From: Lentisphaerota bacterium
GTDB taxonomy: Bacteria; Verrucomicrobiota; Kiritimatiellia; RFP12; UBA1067
Assembly: GCA_015061765.1 (NCBI GenBank)
Contig: SUVZ01000039.1
Location: 1-15,926, forward strand
Reading direction: 5' to 3'
DNA length: 15,926 bases
The translations under genes were made by a program, and so were the position numbers. Of this stretch, positions 14,329 to 15,926 are shown piece after piece; the first letter of the stretch is position 1; each line of letters begins with the position of its first letter. The notes beneath the pieces are model-generated. The model made no database searches. It was not told the DNA's origin and saw only the letters and a list, made by a program, of their open reading frames with translations.

Positions 14329-15926
14329 TCACTTCACCCGGAAAATCGCGGCGCGCTGGGTGAGGAGCCCGCTGAACAGTCTGCAAGTGCCAGATGCCAT
14401 CTTCTCAAAGCGGACCTGCTGCCATGTGCCATCCCCACGCATGCGCTCAATCGATGCAGGCATACGCTCAAACTGCAGCTCCGGCTCCATATCTCCATCG
14501 ATATCCAAGGCGTTCAGGACCACAATCCTTTCACCATCTCCTGCGGTTCCGCTAACGCATGTGACCGGCCCCACGCCCTGATAGCAGACTCCGCCCGGCA
14601 GCCTCCCTTCAAGAAGCGTCAGCCACCTGATCATCGCCGCCTTGTAGCTTTCGGAAAAGAGCGTAGCCTCATAATACTTCGGCATCATCTCCGGTATCTT
14701 CTGCGCCAGCACAAGCACCTTGCCTCCGGCGGCATTCTCAAACAATATGCTCCCCGGCGCCTCGTACACAGGCGCCGCGCCAAGCACCGGACGGTTGAGC
14801 AGTTTCGTGACAACGCGCACCCCCTTATCCATTTCCGTAAGATCGGTCAGTTCGCCATTTCTCATGCCGGACTGCCTGAAACCGTTCTCGAACTCGTGGA
14901 ACTGAATCGTCTTGCGATTCCATGCCTTCGCGCGCACGCCGATCCTGTCCGCAAAACCGTTTTCCGTCAGCCAAACCGCCGCCGGTCCGTCAAGGATCAC
15001 TTTCCCGGAAAGGATTTCGGATATGGAATCGCGTGAAAGAAGCTCCAGCGTCTCCTGCGTCAGCGCGGTCACCTCGCCGGAACGGGCCTTGCCGAAACGG
15101 TAAGGAATACCTGTCAACGCAAAATACCGGTCGCCGAAGTTGAACTCAAGAGGTCCGCATTTCGGGATTACAACGCCGCAGCTGGACAACTCCACCTTTG
15201 TGGCCCATTGCATCAGGCCTCTGTTCTCGTTGAATATCCGCCTGTAGGCTGCGCCCGACTTCTTTTCGTGGTAGTTCCCGGTGCGCGTAATCCATATCTT
15301 CGCGCCCTTGCACCCGTCAAGAGCAAGCATCACAAGATGGTTCATCATGCGAACGGCGCTGGTCGCCCAAAGCGTATGCGGACAAGTGTCGGACTCCTGC
15401 ATGTAGATTACGCCGTCGCCGACGGCATCCATCTGGCTGACGTATGAACTGCGCATCATGATGACATGAAACAGGTCCTTGCCCCTGCCATGATACGGCG
15501 CCCCGCCGCCACGCACCACAGGCGTCTGCCCCGGAAGCGCAAGTATCTCCGCGAACTCGCGCACGTCCCGTCCGCGGCCACGGATGCCGCATGCGCACAG
15601 CATGCCGGGAATCGAATCACCGAATCCATCTCTGACGGTCCTGAAGAAACGCCTTAGCGAATCGGTTGTCACATCTCTCCATATCTTCGCGTTCTTTCCG
15701 CCGACATCCGCCGTCAGCATGGCGACCACCTCCTCGCGACTCCAGCTGCGCCCCGTGCGCCTGGAGAACTCCGCAAGATGAAGCGGACAGAAACATCCCT
15801 GGATTCCGCTCCAGAGAAGCCTCGTATCGTCATCAATCATGAAGAAGTCTATCTTCTCCTTCGCAAACGTGCGACAGGCCGCCGATATGTAGTCTAGGAA
15901 CCTTATGTCCATCGGACACATGCGGT
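14329..15926 (-). CDS. Glycoside-hydrolase-like protein (GH-A/GH42-type barrel), 5' end cut by window
   Basis: At least 530 residues; the frame is open at the window edge (an Arg codon precedes MCPMDIRF), so the N-terminus is missing. Numbering from that Met, FFMIDDDTRL (26-35) is followed by GCFCPLHLAEFSRRTG with Cys43 and Cys45, a pattern seen in beta-galactosidase-like (GH42-type) TIM barrels. A second candidate active-site stretch is IYMQESDTCPHT with Glu176. The remainder looks like a trimerisation-type region followed by beta-rich domains (SILFENAAGGKVLVLAQ; the end FRVK). The class assignment is inference from fold-level motifs; the substrate is unknown and both acid residues are guesses. 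The TPR gene follows it on the same strand, 94 bp downstream, but has its own promoter. Confidence 0.6.
   Translation of the reverse strand, partial: RMCPMDIRFLDYISAACRTFAKEKIDFFMIDDDTRLLWSGIQGCFCPLHLAEFSRRTGRSWSREEVVAMLTADVGGKNAKIWRDVTTDSLRRFFRTVRDGFGDSIPGMLCACGIRGRGRDVREFAEILALPGQTPVVRGGGAPYHGRGKDLFHVIMMRSSYVSQMDAVGDGVIYMQESDTCPHTLWATSAVRMMNHLVMLALDGCKGAKIWITRTGNYHEKKSGAAYRRIFNENRGLMQWATKVELSSCGVVIPKCGPLEFNFGDRYFALTGIPYRFGKARSGEVTALTQETLELLSRDSISEILSGKVILDGPAAVWLTENGFADRIGVRAKAWNRKTIQFHEFENGFRQSGMRNGELTDLTEMDKGVRVVTKLLNRPVLGAAPVYEAPGSILFENAAGGKVLVLAQKIPEMMPKYYEATLFSESYKAAMIRWLTLLEGRLPGGVCYQGVGPVTCVSGTAGDGERIVVLNALDIDGDMEPELQFERMPASIERMRGDGTWQQVRFEKMASGTCRLFSGLLTQRAAIFRVK

Noticed and set aside
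1..15926. CRISPR arrays, insertion sequences, phage genes, toxin-antitoxin pairs
   Set aside because: No regular direct repeats with spacers, transposase motifs, terminal inverted repeats or phage-like genes were seen.

Overview
This 15.9 kb window is dense, GC-rich bacterial chromosome carrying housekeeping genes, with no phage, transposon or CRISPR signal. The gene content points to a Gram-negative with an outer membrane (LpxI, a lipid A pathway enzyme) and peptidoglycan (Alr, Ddl, FtsQ, FtsA). The FtsZ is strongly divergent but keeps the canonical C-terminal FtsA-binding peptide. Together with the divergent FtsZ, the BatC-like TPR protein and a GH-like protein, this suggests a PVC-group bacterium, most likely Kiritimatiellota, Lentisphaerota or Verrucomicrobiota. 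That placement is inference from the sequence alone.

Layout. Positions 1-6276 run on the minus strand. An ilvC gene is cut by the window start and has its own promoter. Next comes an rpe-folE-gmk-coaC operon driven from upstream of rpe, then lpxI with a promoter inside the end of the preceding gene, then an RlmI-like methyltransferase and alr. The alr and ddl genes diverge from a shared 140 bp control region. Positions 6417-12320 form a plus-strand operon ddl-ftsQ-ftsA-ftsZ-mutL, in which nearly every junction is an ATGA overlap or direct abutment. It ends against a minus-strand tRNA-Val(GAC)-tRNA-Lys(UUU) pair. The rest of the minus strand holds a short orphan reading-frame tail, a secreted TPR protein resembling BatC, and a large glycosidase-like protein cut by the window end.

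How the genes fit together. alr and ddl make and join D-alanine for peptidoglycan. ftsQ, ftsA and ftsZ build the division septum, so the divergent alr/ddl region links D-Ala supply with division. rpe, folE, gmk and coaC are unrelated core-metabolism genes sharing a transcript. LpxI serves lipid A synthesis.

The most notable signals are regulatory and enzymatic. Seven promoters share an extended -10 (TGGTATAAT, TGCTATAAT or TGGTATACT). Four of them lie 7-8 nt before the start codon, which predicts leaderless mRNAs. The ilvC and tRNA promoters are near-identical twins with TTGCGG at -35. The FtsZ T7 loop has lost the usual second aspartate. MutL has lost its endonuclease motifs and carries a repeat-derived insert in its linker. 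No clear new multigene system was found.
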